In this document: in pieces, positions 8,621 through 17,257 of the stretch
Layout: each line of letters opens with the position of its first letter
Position numbering within the stretch: position 1 is the first letter of the stretch
Assembly: GCA_963789495.1 (NCBI GenBank)
Contig: CAWBLP010000012.1
Location: 1 to 64,000, forward strand
Length of the DNA stretch: 64,000 nucleotides
Reading direction: 5' to 3'
DNA from: CAWBLP01 sp963789495
GTDB lineage: Bacteria > Pseudomonadota > Alphaproteobacteria > Acetobacterales > Acetobacteraceae
Made by a program: the position numbers and the translations under genes
The notes under the pieces: generated by a model
The model's database searches: none
Seen by the model: only the letters and a program-made list of their open reading frames with translations
What the model was told of the DNA's origin: nothing

Positions 8621-9418
8621 ATGCTGGTTGTCATCACCGGGGCGTCGTCGGGCATCGGCCGCGCGCTGGCGCAGCACTACCTCCACTCCGGCGCTCGGGT
8701 CGCAGCCATCGCTCGTCGCCCGGCGCCGCTGGAGGCGTTGCGTACAGCCGGGGCGGACCACGCGCTGACCGTGTTCCCTGGCGATGTCACCGATCGCGCG
8801 ATGATGGCTGCCACGGTCCTGCACATCGAGCATGAGGTCGGGCCGATCGACCTGGCGATTGCCTGTGCCGGTGTGGCGGAGGAACAGGTCGCGACGGATT
8901 TCGATCTCGCCGCATTCGATCGGATGCTGGCGACCAACACCATGGGTAGCTTCAACATCCTGGTGCCGGCTGCGGCGGCGATGCGTGCGCGCGGGTACGG
9001 CCAGGTGGTTGCCTTGTCCAGTCTGGCCGCGCTGTATGGTGTGCCACGCCTGGCCGGATATGGCGCGTCGAAAGCGGCGCTTGAAGCCGGCATGCAGGCC
9101 ATGCGTCTGCAGCTGCGCAGCAGCGGCGTGGCCGTTACCACCATTGCGCCCGGCTTCATCGCCACCGAAATGACCGCGGATCGTGTCGCGCCGCATTGGT
9201 GCATGCCGTTGGATCGCGCGCTGTCCAGGATCCTGCGCGCGATCGAGCGGCGCCGAACGATCTACCGTTTTCCGCTGTGGCAGTGCGCCGCGTTGCGTGG
9301 GGTCCGTCTGCTGCCGGAACCCGCGCGCGCGGCGGTTCTGGCGTGGCTCACACCGCTCATCATGGCATCCGGGGCGCCGTTGGTCGGCCCCGATACCGGG
9401 TCGAGGAGCGTCGCGTGA
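8621..9418 (+). CDS. Short-chain dehydrogenase/reductase of the KAS-AlkB-sulfotransferase unit
   Basis: The 265-residue product is a classical-type SDR. TGASSGIGRA near residue 6 is the dinucleotide-binding loop, a NTMGS segment carries the structural asparagine region, the catalytic Ser lies in VVALSSLAALYG and the YxxxK pair in YGASKAALE. The C-terminal 60 residues contain a hydrophobic stretch (LTPLIMASGAPLVG) that may be membrane-associated, as in other lipid-acting SDRs. It starts 3 bases after the AlkB-like gene and its stop overlaps the sulfotransferase start as GTGA. It probably oxidises or reduces an oxygen function made by the preceding enzymes. Confidence 0.85.
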   Translation: MLVVITGASSGIGRALAQHYLHSGARVAAIARRPAPLEALRTAGADHALTVFPGDVTDRAMMAATVLHIEHEVGPIDLAIACAGVAEEQVATDFDLAAFDRMLATNTMGSFNILVPAAAAMRARGYGQVVALSSLAALYGVPRLAGYGASKAALEAGMQAMRLQLRSSGVAVTTIAPGFIATEMTADRVAPHWCMPLDRALSRILRAIERRRTIYRFPLWQCAALRGVRLLPEPARAAVLAWLTPLIMASGAPLVGPDTGSRSVA

Positions 9419-10602
9419 AACCGCCTCCGGATCGCGGCCCATCGCACCGCTGGGACAATCTGCGTTACCAGCTCACCTTCAACAGCTTCATCCGGTTCGG
9501 TAATATACTGCGGCTGGCACGCTATCTGCGGGAAGTCTCGCCACGCTACTGGCCGCGGGCGGTGTTGATCATGTCCGCCAGCCTGCTCACCCTGCCGCTG
9601 CGCTGGGCGGAGCTGCTGATCCACGGCCGCCGCATCGCACGCACCCCGGTTGCGCAGCCGCCGATCTTCATCCTGGGCCACTGGCGCAGTGGCACGACCC
9701 ATCTGCACAACCTGTTCAGCCATGATCCGCAGCTGGGCTGGGTGTCGATGTATCAGGCGCTTGCTCCGGACTGCTCGCTGATCGGCGGAAGCTGGTTGAA
9801 GCAACTCCTGGCGCGGCTTCTGCCGCTGCAACGGCCGATGGACAACATGGTCTGGCCGATCGATTCGCCGCAGGAGGAAGAGGTGGCGCTGGGCAAGACC
9901 TGTGCCTGGTCGTTCTATGCGCAGTTCATGTTTCCCCGCCATTCGCGCGACTTCTTCGCGCGTCACGTGCTGCTGCAGGATGCCTCCGCGCGCGTCGGCC
10001 GGGAGCTTCGTTCGCGCTATTGCCGCATCCTGCAAATTGCGACGCTGCATGCGCGCGGACGTCGTCTGGTGTTGAAAAACCCGCTCAACACGGCGCGCAT
10101 GCGGCTGTTGCTGGAACTGTATCCGGATGCGAAGTTCATCCACATCCATCGGTCACCGTATGAAGTCTTCGCCTCCACTCGCAACCTGCATCGCAGCATC
10201 ACCGCGTTCACCACCTTGCAGACCTTGGACATGCGGCAGTCGACGGAGACCGTGCTCACGCTGTACGAGGGCATGATGCGTCGCTACCTGGCCGATCGGC
10301 CCTTCATTGAACCGGGCCACATTGCCGAGGTGCGGTTTGACGACCTGGAGCGCGATCCGCTCGGGGAGATGCGGCGGCTCTACCAGGAACTGGCGCTGCC
10401 AGGCTTCGCTGATGTCGAGCCGGCCCTGCGCCATTACGTTGCGAGCCTGCAGAGCTATCGCAAGAACAGCTTCGCTCTGTCGGAGCAGGAGCGTGCGCAG
10501 ATCAAGGCACGCTGGGGATTCGCGTTCGAGGCGTTCGGTTACCCGACGGACCCGACTGCCGAGTCCGCCGAGACACGGCAACCCGCGCTCGCCGGGGATT
10601 GA
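9415..10602 (+). CDS. PAPS-dependent sulfotransferase family protein
   Basis: The 395-residue product has the PAPS 5'-phosphosulfate loop in IFILGHWRSGTTHLHNLF and the 3'-phosphate motif in FIHIHRSPYEVFAST, the two signatures of sulfotransferases that move sulfate from PAPS to hydroxyl groups. It belongs to the bacterial Sulfotransfer_3-like group. The GTG start at 9415 overlaps the SDR stop (GTGA) and has GAGGAG 6 bases upstream, so translation is coupled; the frame is open further upstream but that would overlap the SDR gene deeply. An N-terminal hydrophobic stretch (SASLLTLPLRWAELL) suggests membrane contact. As last member of the four-gene unit it likely sulfates the hydroxyl introduced by the AlkB-like enzyme. 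Confidence 0.85.
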   Translation: MKPPPDRGPSHRWDNLRYQLTFNSFIRFGNILRLARYLREVSPRYWPRAVLIMSASLLTLPLRWAELLIHGRRIARTPVAQPPIFILGHWRSGTTHLHNLFSHDPQLGWVSMYQALAPDCSLIGGSWLKQLLARLLPLQRPMDNMVWPIDSPQEEEVALGKTCAWSFYAQFMFPRHSRDFFARHVLLQDASARVGRELRSRYCRILQIATLHARGRRLVLKNPLNTARMRLLLELYPDAKFIHIHRSPYEVFASTRNLHRSITAFTTLQTLDMRQSTETVLTLYEGMMRRYLADRPFIEPGHIAEVRFDDLERDPLGEMRRLYQELALPGFADVEPALRHYVASLQSYRKNSFALSEQERAQIKARWGFAFEAFGYPTDPTAESAETRQPALAGD

Positions 10603-10644
10603 CGGCGGCACGCGGGCCGGCATCGTTCGCGCAGCAATGACGGG

Positions 10645-11466
10645 ATGCAGGTGATGGACTGGGGCAGGATGAGCCGCGCGGAACGCGACGCGGCGTACAA
10701 CAATTCGGCCGCGGTGCCGAACAGTGCAGCACTGAATGCCGCACGGGAGGCTGCCTCGACAACATTCCGGGCGGGCTACCCCGACCATCTGGACCTGCGC
10801 TACGGCCCGCGCGAGCGGAACCTATGGGACCTGTTTCCCGCAGCCGATCCCAATGCTCCCTGTCTGGTGTTCATTCACGGTGGCTATTGGCAGCGCAACA
10901 GCAAGGAACAATTCGCCAGTCTGATCGCCGGTCCGCGCGCCCATGGATGGGCTGCCGCCTTGCCCGGATACACGCTGGCGCCGGATGCCTCGCTGACCGA
11001 GATTGCGGCCGAGATCAACGCTGCGCTGGATTGGCTTGCGGCCAACGGATCGGCACATGGCATTGCCGGCAAGGTGGTGCTGTCCGGCTGGTCCGCCGGC
11101 GGCCATCTCACCGCGCAGTGTCTCGCCCACCCGCAGGTGGCGGCGGGCCTGGCGATTTCCGGCGTGTTCGAGCTGGGTCCGATCCGCGACACCTATCTGA
11201 ACGAGAAGCTGCGCCTGACGGATGAGGAGATCGCGACGCTCTCGCCGCTGCGCCAGCCGGCTGTGGCAAAGCCGCTGGCGATCGCCTATGGCACGGCGGA
11301 ACTGCCGCCGCTGGTGTCCGACAGTCGGGAGCTGCATGCGTTGCGTGCCGCCGGCCACACGGCCGGCGCTCTGATCCCGGTTCCCGGCGCAGACCATTTC
11401 ACCATTACGCACGCGTTGCGTGACGCCGACGGGCTGCTGACACGGCACTTGCCGCTGCTGGTGTAA
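10645..11466 (+). CDS. Alpha/beta hydrolase, kynurenine formamidase/esterase-like
   Basis: The 273-residue product is an alpha/beta hydrolase. The oxyanion-hole motif HGGYWQ and the nucleophile elbow GWSAGG are those of the BD-FAE/kynurenine formamidase branch, and the catalytic histidine is probably in GADHFTI near the C-terminus. It could hydrolyse an aryl or formyl ester or amide. It starts 42 bases after the sulfotransferase stop on the same strand and could share its transcript. No kynurenine pathway genes are near. An ATG at 10654 is an equally plausible start. Confidence 0.82.
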   Translation: MQVMDWGRMSRAERDAAYNNSAAVPNSAALNAAREAASTTFRAGYPDHLDLRYGPRERNLWDLFPAADPNAPCLVFIHGGYWQRNSKEQFASLIAGPRAHGWAAALPGYTLAPDASLTEIAAEINAALDWLAANGSAHGIAGKVVLSGWSAGGHLTAQCLAHPQVAAGLAISGVFELGPIRDTYLNEKLRLTDEEIATLSPLRQPAVAKPLAIAYGTAELPPLVSDSRELHALRAAGHTAGALIPVPGADHFTITHALRDADGLLTRHLPLLV

Positions 11467-11584
11467 TCCGCGGATCAGCGGCCGGCCAGGCACGGTCGGC
11501 CCCGGTCGACCAACCGTCCCCTTGACCGGATCGCCCCGGCAGGGCGTGCTTCCCCCAACGAGCCATCGGGAGACACGCCAAGCC

Positions 11585-12724
11585 ATGATCAAGCGCTTCC
11601 ACGTCCTGTATGTCGGTCAGATCGAGCTGGACAATGTCGGTCTGCAAGGCACGCCGGCAAATGATCGGCGCTACTCCAACGAACGGCTCAGTGAGGTGTT
11701 CTGGACCGCCCGGGACGTCTCGCAACTGATGGACGAGCTCGGCTTCTACGCCTTCTGGACCGCGGAACATCATTTCCAGCACGAAGGCTACGAATGCCTG
11801 CCCAACCTCATCCAGCTCGGGCTGTGGCTCGCCACCCAGACCAAGCGGCTGAAGTTCGGCTGTGGCTTCAACGTGCTGCCGATGTGGCATCCAATCCGCC
11901 TGGCAGAGGATTACGCCATGGCCGACATCGTGACCGATGGCCGTGTGATCATGGGCGTCGGGCGCGGCTATCACACCCGCGAAGTGGAAACCTTCGGCGC
12001 GCCATTGCTGGATGCCGAAAAGAACCGAGCCTATTTCGAGGAGCAGCTGCAGCTCCTGCTGACCTGTTTCAACGAGGAGAAATTCCACTTCAAGGGGAAG
12101 TTCTTCGAAGCCCCGCCTCAGGTGGATTATCGGGGTTACAAGCTGAACGACATCACCATGGTGCCGCGGCCGAAGCACTTGCCGGTGGAGATCTTCATGC
12201 CGGTTGCCAGCGGCAGGACCATCGACATGATCGCGAAATACGGCCTGAAGGCGATGGTCACGCTGAATGGCGAGAAGATCCTGGACGATGTGGTGCGCGC
12301 CTATCAATCCGCCTGTGCGGCGCATGGCCAGCAGAAGCAGCTTGGCCAGGACATGATCTGGGGCGCCGGTCTGTATCTGGCGAACTCGCAGGAGGAAGCG
12401 ATCCAGCGGGTCGAGCCGGCCCATGACGAACGCTACAAATGGTTCGCGCCGTTCGGCTTCGTGCGCTACGCCGATGAGCATGGTCGCACCTGGGGCATGC
12501 CGGGCGCACCATCCCGCACCCCGTCCTTGCGCGACGGCGTGCAGCAGAAGGCGTGGTTCTGCGGGCCGCCCGGTCAGGTGATCGACGGCATCAAGTCGAT
12601 CGAGGCGAAATATCCCGGCCTCGAGGACTTCATGATCCATTGGGCGGAGGGCCTGTCGCCGAACGAGTTCAAGGAGCAGTTGCGCTGGTTTGCGCAGGAC
12701 GTCATGCCGGCGTTCAACCGGTAA
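11585..12724 (+). CDS. LLM-class flavin-dependent oxidoreductase (luciferase-like monooxygenase)
   Basis: The 379-residue product has the TIM-barrel fold of bacterial luciferase-like flavoproteins. Family features include FYAFWTAEHHFQHEGY near residues 55-70, the cofactor region FGCGFNVLPMWHPIRLAEDY and VIMGVGRGY, and PVEIFMPVASG later on. Such enzymes use reduced FMN or F420 to oxidise small carbonyl, sulfonate or aromatic substrates; the substrate here cannot be read from sequence. The ATG at 11585 was chosen for its fit with homologues and a GGGAGA upstream; the frame is open to 11522. It lies 118 bases after the esterase and 101 bases before another SDR, suggesting a small catabolic or modifying set. 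Confidence 0.87.
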   Translation: MIKRFHVLYVGQIELDNVGLQGTPANDRRYSNERLSEVFWTARDVSQLMDELGFYAFWTAEHHFQHEGYECLPNLIQLGLWLATQTKRLKFGCGFNVLPMWHPIRLAEDYAMADIVTDGRVIMGVGRGYHTREVETFGAPLLDAEKNRAYFEEQLQLLLTCFNEEKFHFKGKFFEAPPQVDYRGYKLNDITMVPRPKHLPVEIFMPVASGRTIDMIAKYGLKAMVTLNGEKILDDVVRAYQSACAAHGQQKQLGQDMIWGAGLYLANSQEEAIQRVEPAHDERYKWFAPFGFVRYADEHGRTWGMPGAPSRTPSLRDGVQQKAWFCGPPGQVIDGIKSIEAKYPGLEDFMIHWAEGLSPNEFKEQLRWFAQDVMPAFNR

Positions 12725-12730
12725 TCGCGA

Positions 12731-12811
12731 CAGGGTCGGACGGGCCCAGGGTCGGACGGGCCCAGGGTCCGTCGGGCAACAGGGTCGGACGGGCAACAGG
12801 GTCGGACGGGC
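12731..12811. repeat. Five tandem 16-17 bp units upstream of an SDR gene
   Basis: Five adjacent copies of a unit close to cagggtcggacgggcc occur at 12731, 12747, 12763, 12780 and 12797. Units 1, 2, 4 and 5 share the 15-base core cagggtcggacgggc exactly; unit 3 has two changes. The array fills most of the 101-base gap between the flavoprotein stop and the SDR start, ending 8 bases before the GAGGAGG-type ribosome-binding region. Confidence 0.95.
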
Positions 12812-12825
12812 GAGGAGGCGACACG

Positions 12826-13581
12826 ATGCGAGGTCTCGCAGGCAAGGCTGCGTTGCTGACCGGCGGGGCGAGCGGCATCGGCCGCGCCACGGCGATCCGG
12901 CTGGCGGCGGAAGGGTGCCGAGTCGGAATCCTGGACATCGATGAGGACGGTGCGAGGGAGACCGCCGAACGCTGCGGCGGCAACGCGATGGTCTGGCGCA
13001 CCGACATTACCGATCGAGCGCAGGTGGAACACGCCGTCGCGGCGTTCGAGCGGGCCGTGGGGCCGACCGATCTGCTCGCGAATATCGCCGGCTGGGATGT
13101 GATGCAAAACTTCCTCGACACCGATCCCGCGCTGTGGGACCGCATCATTCGCATCAATCTGTATGGGCCGCTGCACATGCATCATGTCGTGGTGCGCGGC
13201 ATGGCGCAGCGCGGCTTCGGCCGAGTGCTGAACGTGGCATCGGACGCCGGGCGGGTCGGGTCCTCGGGCGAGGCGGTGTACGCGGCATGCAAGGGCGGTG
13301 TCATCGCCTTCACCAAAACCCTGGCGCGGGAGCTGGCGCGTTCCGGCGTGACGCTGAATGTCCTGTGTCCGGGCCCGACCGACACGCCGCTGTTCGACGC
13401 GGTGAAGCAGGGCTCTCCCGCCGGCGCCAGGATCGGCGAGGCGATGGCACGGGCAATCCCGCTGAAGCGGATCGGCGTGCCCGGTGATTATCCCGGCACA
13501 ATTGCCTTCCTGCTGTCCGATGACGCCGCCTACATCACCGGCCAGACGATCAGCGTCTCCGGTGGGCTGACCATGGTCTGA
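12826..13581 (+). CDS. Short-chain dehydrogenase/reductase
   Basis: The 251-residue product is a classical SDR. TGGASGIGRA carries the glycine-rich cofactor loop, NIAGWD is the structural NAG-like motif, the catalytic pair is in YAACKGG, and the C-terminus TGQTISVSGGLTMV is typical of FabG/BadH-like enzymes. It resembles 2-hydroxyacyl- or cyclohexanecarboxyl-CoA dehydrogenases in overall pattern, but substrate cannot be assigned. The ATG at 12826 has GAGGAGG upstream. It follows the flavin oxidoreductase after a tandem repeat array. Confidence 0.88.
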   Translation: MRGLAGKAALLTGGASGIGRATAIRLAAEGCRVGILDIDEDGARETAERCGGNAMVWRTDITDRAQVEHAVAAFERAVGPTDLLANIAGWDVMQNFLDTDPALWDRIIRINLYGPLHMHHVVVRGMAQRGFGRVLNVASDAGRVGSSGEAVYAACKGGVIAFTKTLARELARSGVTLNVLCPGPTDTPLFDAVKQGSPAGARIGEAMARAIPLKRIGVPGDYPGTIAFLLSDDAAYITGQTISVSGGLTMV

Positions 13582-13791
13582 ACCGCGCCGCGACGCGCAA
13601 CCCGGCCGCATCCATCGGCGGCGCCATGCCCCGCAGGCGCGGGCGGCGCCGCCTCATCCGCCATGGTGGTCAGGTTCATGTCATGAGCGTCATGCCCGGC
13701 ACGCGCGGGCGGCGACGGATACCTTACGGCGGCGCAAGACATTGCCGGCACAATGCGCTACTGAATGGATCGCTCGGCCTTGGGGGAACGC

Positions 13792-14832
13792 ATGCTCGGC
13801 GCGGCCATCGTCGTCTGGATTCTAATACTTATTCTCGTCGTGCTCACGCTGTATGCCGGCGTCAAGGCAGTGCCGCAGGGCGAAATCTGGACCGTGGAGC
13901 GGTTCGGCGCCTACCTGCGCATGGTGCAGCCGGGCCTGAATTTCGTGCTGCCCTTCATCGACCGCGTCGGCCGCAGGCTCAACGTGCAGGAGCAAGTGGT
14001 CGATATCCCGGAGCAGAGCGTCATCACCCGCGATAACGCGACGGTCGCCGTGGACGGCATCATCTATTACCGCGTGATGGAGCCGGAGAAGGCGGCGTAT
14101 CAGGTGGCCAATCTGTCGCTCGCGCTGACCACGCTGGCGATGACCAATATTCGCGCCGTGATCGGCGAGATGGAACTCGACTCCACCCTGTCCTCGCGGG
14201 AACGGATCAACACCGCATTGCTGGTGATCCTCGACGGCGCGACGATGCCGTGGGGCGTCAAGGTCTCGCGCGTGGAGATCCGTAAGATCGAGCCGCCGGA
14301 GAACCTGATCCGGGCGATGAACCTGCAGATGACGGCGGAGCGGGAGCGGCGGGCGGCGGTGGCGCGCGCCGAGGGCGAACGCCAGGCCGAGATCCTGCGC
14401 GCCGAGGGCGAGAAACAGGCACTGATCCTATCCGCCGAAGGGCGCCAGCAGGCGGCGAACCGGGATGCCGAGGCACGTATCGCCCTGGCGAACGCCGAAG
14501 CCGAGGCGACCCGCATGGTGTCCGAAGCGGCCGGCCGCTATGGCCAGGCGGGACTGAGCTACTTCATCGCCGATCGCTACGTGCGGGCGTTCCAGGCGCT
14601 GGCCAGCGCGCCCAACAGCCGGCTGGTCATCGTGCCGATGGAGTCTTCAGCCTTGGCCGGCGGTCTCGCCCAGGCAGTGGAATTGCTGCGAGGCGGCTTC
14701 CTGCCGCCCGACCATGGATCGGTGCCGCCCACTGCGCCCATGCCTCGACCGCCTCCACCGCCACCGCCCATGCCGATGGAAGCACCGCCACCACCCACCG
14801 AATCCCCGTGGGGGCCGACCCAGGCGACATGA
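13792..14832 (+). CDS. SPFH/Band 7 domain membrane protein (QmcA/stomatin-like)
   Basis: The 346-residue product has one N-terminal membrane helix (residues about 3-23, AAIVVWILILILVVLTLYAG), an SPFH domain (GERFGAYLRMVQPGLNFVLP region is recognisable from VERFGAYLR onward), a charged Ala/Glu/Arg coiled coil (AERERRAAVARAEGERQAEI and similar), and a Pro-rich tail. SPFH proteins form large membrane microdomain scaffolds. The ATG at 13792 has GGGGGA 5 bases upstream; an ATG at 13765 has none. The stop overlaps the start of the NfeD-like gene, the usual partner, which supports the assignment. Confidence 0.92.
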   Translation: MLGAAIVVWILILILVVLTLYAGVKAVPQGEIWTVERFGAYLRMVQPGLNFVLPFIDRVGRRLNVQEQVVDIPEQSVITRDNATVAVDGIIYYRVMEPEKAAYQVANLSLALTTLAMTNIRAVIGEMELDSTLSSRERINTALLVILDGATMPWGVKVSRVEIRKIEPPENLIRAMNLQMTAERERRAAVARAEGERQAEILRAEGEKQALILSAEGRQQAANRDAEARIALANAEAEATRMVSEAAGRYGQAGLSYFIADRYVRAFQALASAPNSRLVIVPMESSALAGGLAQAVELLRGGFLPPDHGSVPPTAPMPRPPPPPPPMPMEAPPPPTESPWGPTQAT

Positions 14833-15248
14833 CCGATTGGATCGCCTGGCTGGTCGCCGGCCTGCTGCTGCTGATGGCCGAACTGCTGCTTCCCGGCGTG
14901 TTCCTGATGTGGGTCGGGCTAGCGGCCTGCGGCACCGGCCTGATCGTATTGGCGAGCGACTGCGGCTTCGAATTGCAGGTGGTCACCTTCGCGATCCTGG
15001 CGGCGATTTCGCTCACTGCAGGGCTGCGATTTCGCAAATCACCGGCCCGGCTGAATACCCAGCAGGCCGGTTTGGCGGGGCGCATCGTCACGTCCCTGGT
15101 GTTTCAGGGTCGAGAGGGTCGGGTCCGCCTGGGCGACAGCGACTGGGCAGCCCGCGTGCCATCCGATGTGCCGCCGCCTTTGCCGGGCGAGCGACTTCGG
15201 GTCGAAGGGGTCGATGGCACCGTGCTGATCGTACGCCCAGAGACGTAG
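14829..15248 (+). CDS. NfeD-family membrane protein
   Basis: The 139-residue product has two hydrophobic helices at the N-terminal half (WIAWLVAGLLLLMAELLLPG and a second around residues 36-60) and a C-terminal OB-fold-like domain ending in GERLRVEGVDGTVLIVRP, the NfeD signature. NfeD proteins pair with SPFH proteins to organise membrane domains. The ATG overlaps the stop of the SPFH gene as ATGA, so translation is coupled. The short form without the serine protease domain is the type expected next to QmcA-like proteins. Confidence 0.9.
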   Translation: MTDWIAWLVAGLLLLMAELLLPGVFLMWVGLAACGTGLIVLASDCGFELQVVTFAILAAISLTAGLRFRKSPARLNTQQAGLAGRIVTSLVFQGREGRVRLGDSDWAARVPSDVPPPLPGERLRVEGVDGTVLIVRPET

Positions 15249-15270
15249 CGGACCGGCGCCTTCGGCGTCC

Positions 15271-15370
15271 CGTCCTGGCCGGCGGGAACCCGCCATCTGA
15301 CCAGGAACAAGCGTGCAGCGCGACCCGGTCGTTCCGGTGTAGATCGCCTGGTCAGGGTCCGGCCAGGACG
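15271..15370. repeat. Dispersed inverted-repeat element, copy 1
   Basis: This 100-base element has imperfect terminal inverted repeats, beginning cgtcctggccgg and ending ccggccaggacg. Its internal core gacccggtcgttccggtg matches closely the cores of similar elements at 31308-31420 and 38658-38750. It lies between the nfeD-like gene and the end of the PAS sensor gene. It has no coding capacity. Confidence 0.75.
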
Positions 15371-15464
15371 GCAACCGGGCGTGCCCAATCGGCAACCGCC
15401 CGTGCCACCCCGCAACGGACCGGCGCCGGTCCGCGCAGGAGACTGACCCCGTCGCGCGGACGCA

Positions 15465-17050
15465 CTACCACTCGACCGGCCCCTCCACGACCTCTGGCTG
15501 CGCAGAGACCGCCCGCGCGGGGGACGGCAGTTGGGTCCCCGGCGCCAGGCCGGAAGCAGGGCGATAAGACCGGCGTTCGGCAGTGTCTGGGTGCGCAGGA
15601 TCAAGCTGTCTCCGTCGGGGCCGGTCTGGGTGAGCGTCGCGCTGCCGGTCTCGCTGCGAAGCTGCGCCATGCGATGGGCAATCTCGGTTTCAACATCCTC
15701 CACCGACCCGAACAGTCCCCCCCGGGCCTGCTGGCGCAGCAACTCGTCCAGCGGCAGGCCCGCGCGTATCGCCTCGGGGGCGAGTCCGGACGTATTGGCA
15801 AAGCGCGGGTTCCATTCCGCGAGCTGCCAATCGGCATCGAACAGCGCGACGCCGTCGGACCCGCCATCCAGCACGGTTCGCATCTGCGCGGCGCTGGTCT
15901 GCGCCTGCAGGCGCGCAGCGGCCAGGTCGGTCCGCGCCGCAGTCAGCTGATCGATCGCCCGCTCCATCGCCCGCCGCCGCCGGCCGGTCGCGCGCACCGT
16001 CCACAATTCCCAAAGCACCAGGCCGCCGATTGCCAGGACCAGCAGCGACGCAACCGTCGCCAGCGAGCGCGCCCCGGCGGCCCAGCAATCGGCCGGCGCC
16101 ATCCAGTCGTCGCGATCCAGTCCTACCAGGATCATCAGGTCGCGCCCCGGCAGCCGATGGAACGCGTGGATCCGTACCACGCCGTCCATCGCCGTCGGAC
16201 CGATCCAGATGCCGGACTCCCCTCGCTCCTGCAGCGCCTTGAACATCGGCGAGTCGTCGATGTTCAGATTCGGTCGAAATGCCGCCGGGCCGGCGATCGC
16301 CTGCACGCCGCCACGGCGTGTGTCGATCATCGCGGACAGCCCGTGCGGCCCCAGCGAGCCATCCGCGAACACCTTGGCCAGGGCGGACGACCGGTAGGAT
16401 GCGCCGATGATCCAGCCAATCGGCGCTTCCAGCGGTCGGACCAGATACATCAGGTATTGCCGGAGCACACCATTCCCGGCCGCCTCGCCGAACAACACCC
16501 GTGTGTCGCGGCCCTTGTTCTCCTCGGCGCCAATCGTCTCCAGCGTGCCGCGGCCGAATCGGGCATAGGCGGCACCCACCGCCTGGCCAACGGCCTGCGG
16601 CAGAATGTCCTGAATGATGATGTGCTTGTCATTGGCGATGAACAGATCGTCCGATACCTCGGTGAGGCTCGGCATCTGAGCCTGCCATTTCCGCAGGTCG
16701 AATTTGTCCGGATCGGTGTTCCACGCGGTCTGCAGGATCGACAGGGACTGTTCGATCGAGCCGAGCTCGCGGCGTGCCTCCTCGGTCAGGATGTTGGCCT
16801 GGCCGGTCGCCACCGCCTCGGTTCGGGCGCGGGTCTCATCGGCCATGTCATGAATGGCCCGCTGTGTGTTGATCCAGATCAGCATGATCAGGGCGGCACA
16901 GACGATGCCAATGGCGCCGCAGGCCAGCACGACATCCCGACTGATCCTCCGTTGCCGGTCCTGGCGCAGCAGGTCGGCCGGCGTAGGTCGGGCGACGTGG
17001 CTGCGGCGGCGGCGGCGATGCCGCTTGCGGCTGCTGAGACTGCTGCTCAC
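15465..17050 (-). CDS. Membrane-anchored PAS-domain sensor, no output domain seen (C-terminal frame break)
   Basis: The product has a very basic N-terminus, a membrane helix (ACGAIGIVCAALIMLIWI), an extracytoplasmic sensor domain of about 230 residues of the Cache/PDC type, a second helix (LATVASLLVLAIGGLVLWEL), a helical linker and a PAS_7-like domain beginning MRTVLDGGSDGVALFDADW. No histidine kinase, GGDEF, HAMP-MCP or other output domain follows. Read without correction the frame runs on to 15104 as Arg/Pro-rich sequence overlapping nfeD on the other strand. A single inserted base near 15550 would give a sensible tail ending PEVVEGPVEW and a stop at 15465, which I take as the true end (about 528 residues). 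The start is a GTG at 17050. Confidence 0.65.
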
Positions 17051-17257
17051 CGCGGGGCCTGCCGCCGTTGCGCCGAAACAATCGAAATCTTGGTCAAGTC
17101 AGAAGCGCCTATTGCGAGGGATCGGCCCCTCGGGCCGGCGCCAATCTATACGGCTGCGCACCGCTGGCGCAACGAAAGCCTGCCCCGATCTCACCGCTTG
17201 CGACGGCACCGCGATCGCCCGACACTCGGCCGCGACCGAGGATGAAGGGGAGCCGCA

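Noticed and set aside
12731..12811. Tandem units as a CRISPR array
   Set aside because: The units are 16-17 bases with almost no spacer sequence and no cas genes in the window.
15104..15464. Extension of the PAS sensor frame to 15104
   Set aside because: This part is Arg/Pro-rich, overlaps nfeD on the other strand by about 145 bases and contains an inverted-repeat element, so it is not credible as protein.
14714..17245. Open frame of about 843 codons on the plus strand across the nfeD and PAS sensor region
   Set aside because: It runs through nfeD in another frame and antisense to the PAS gene, with low-complexity composition and no recognisable domain.
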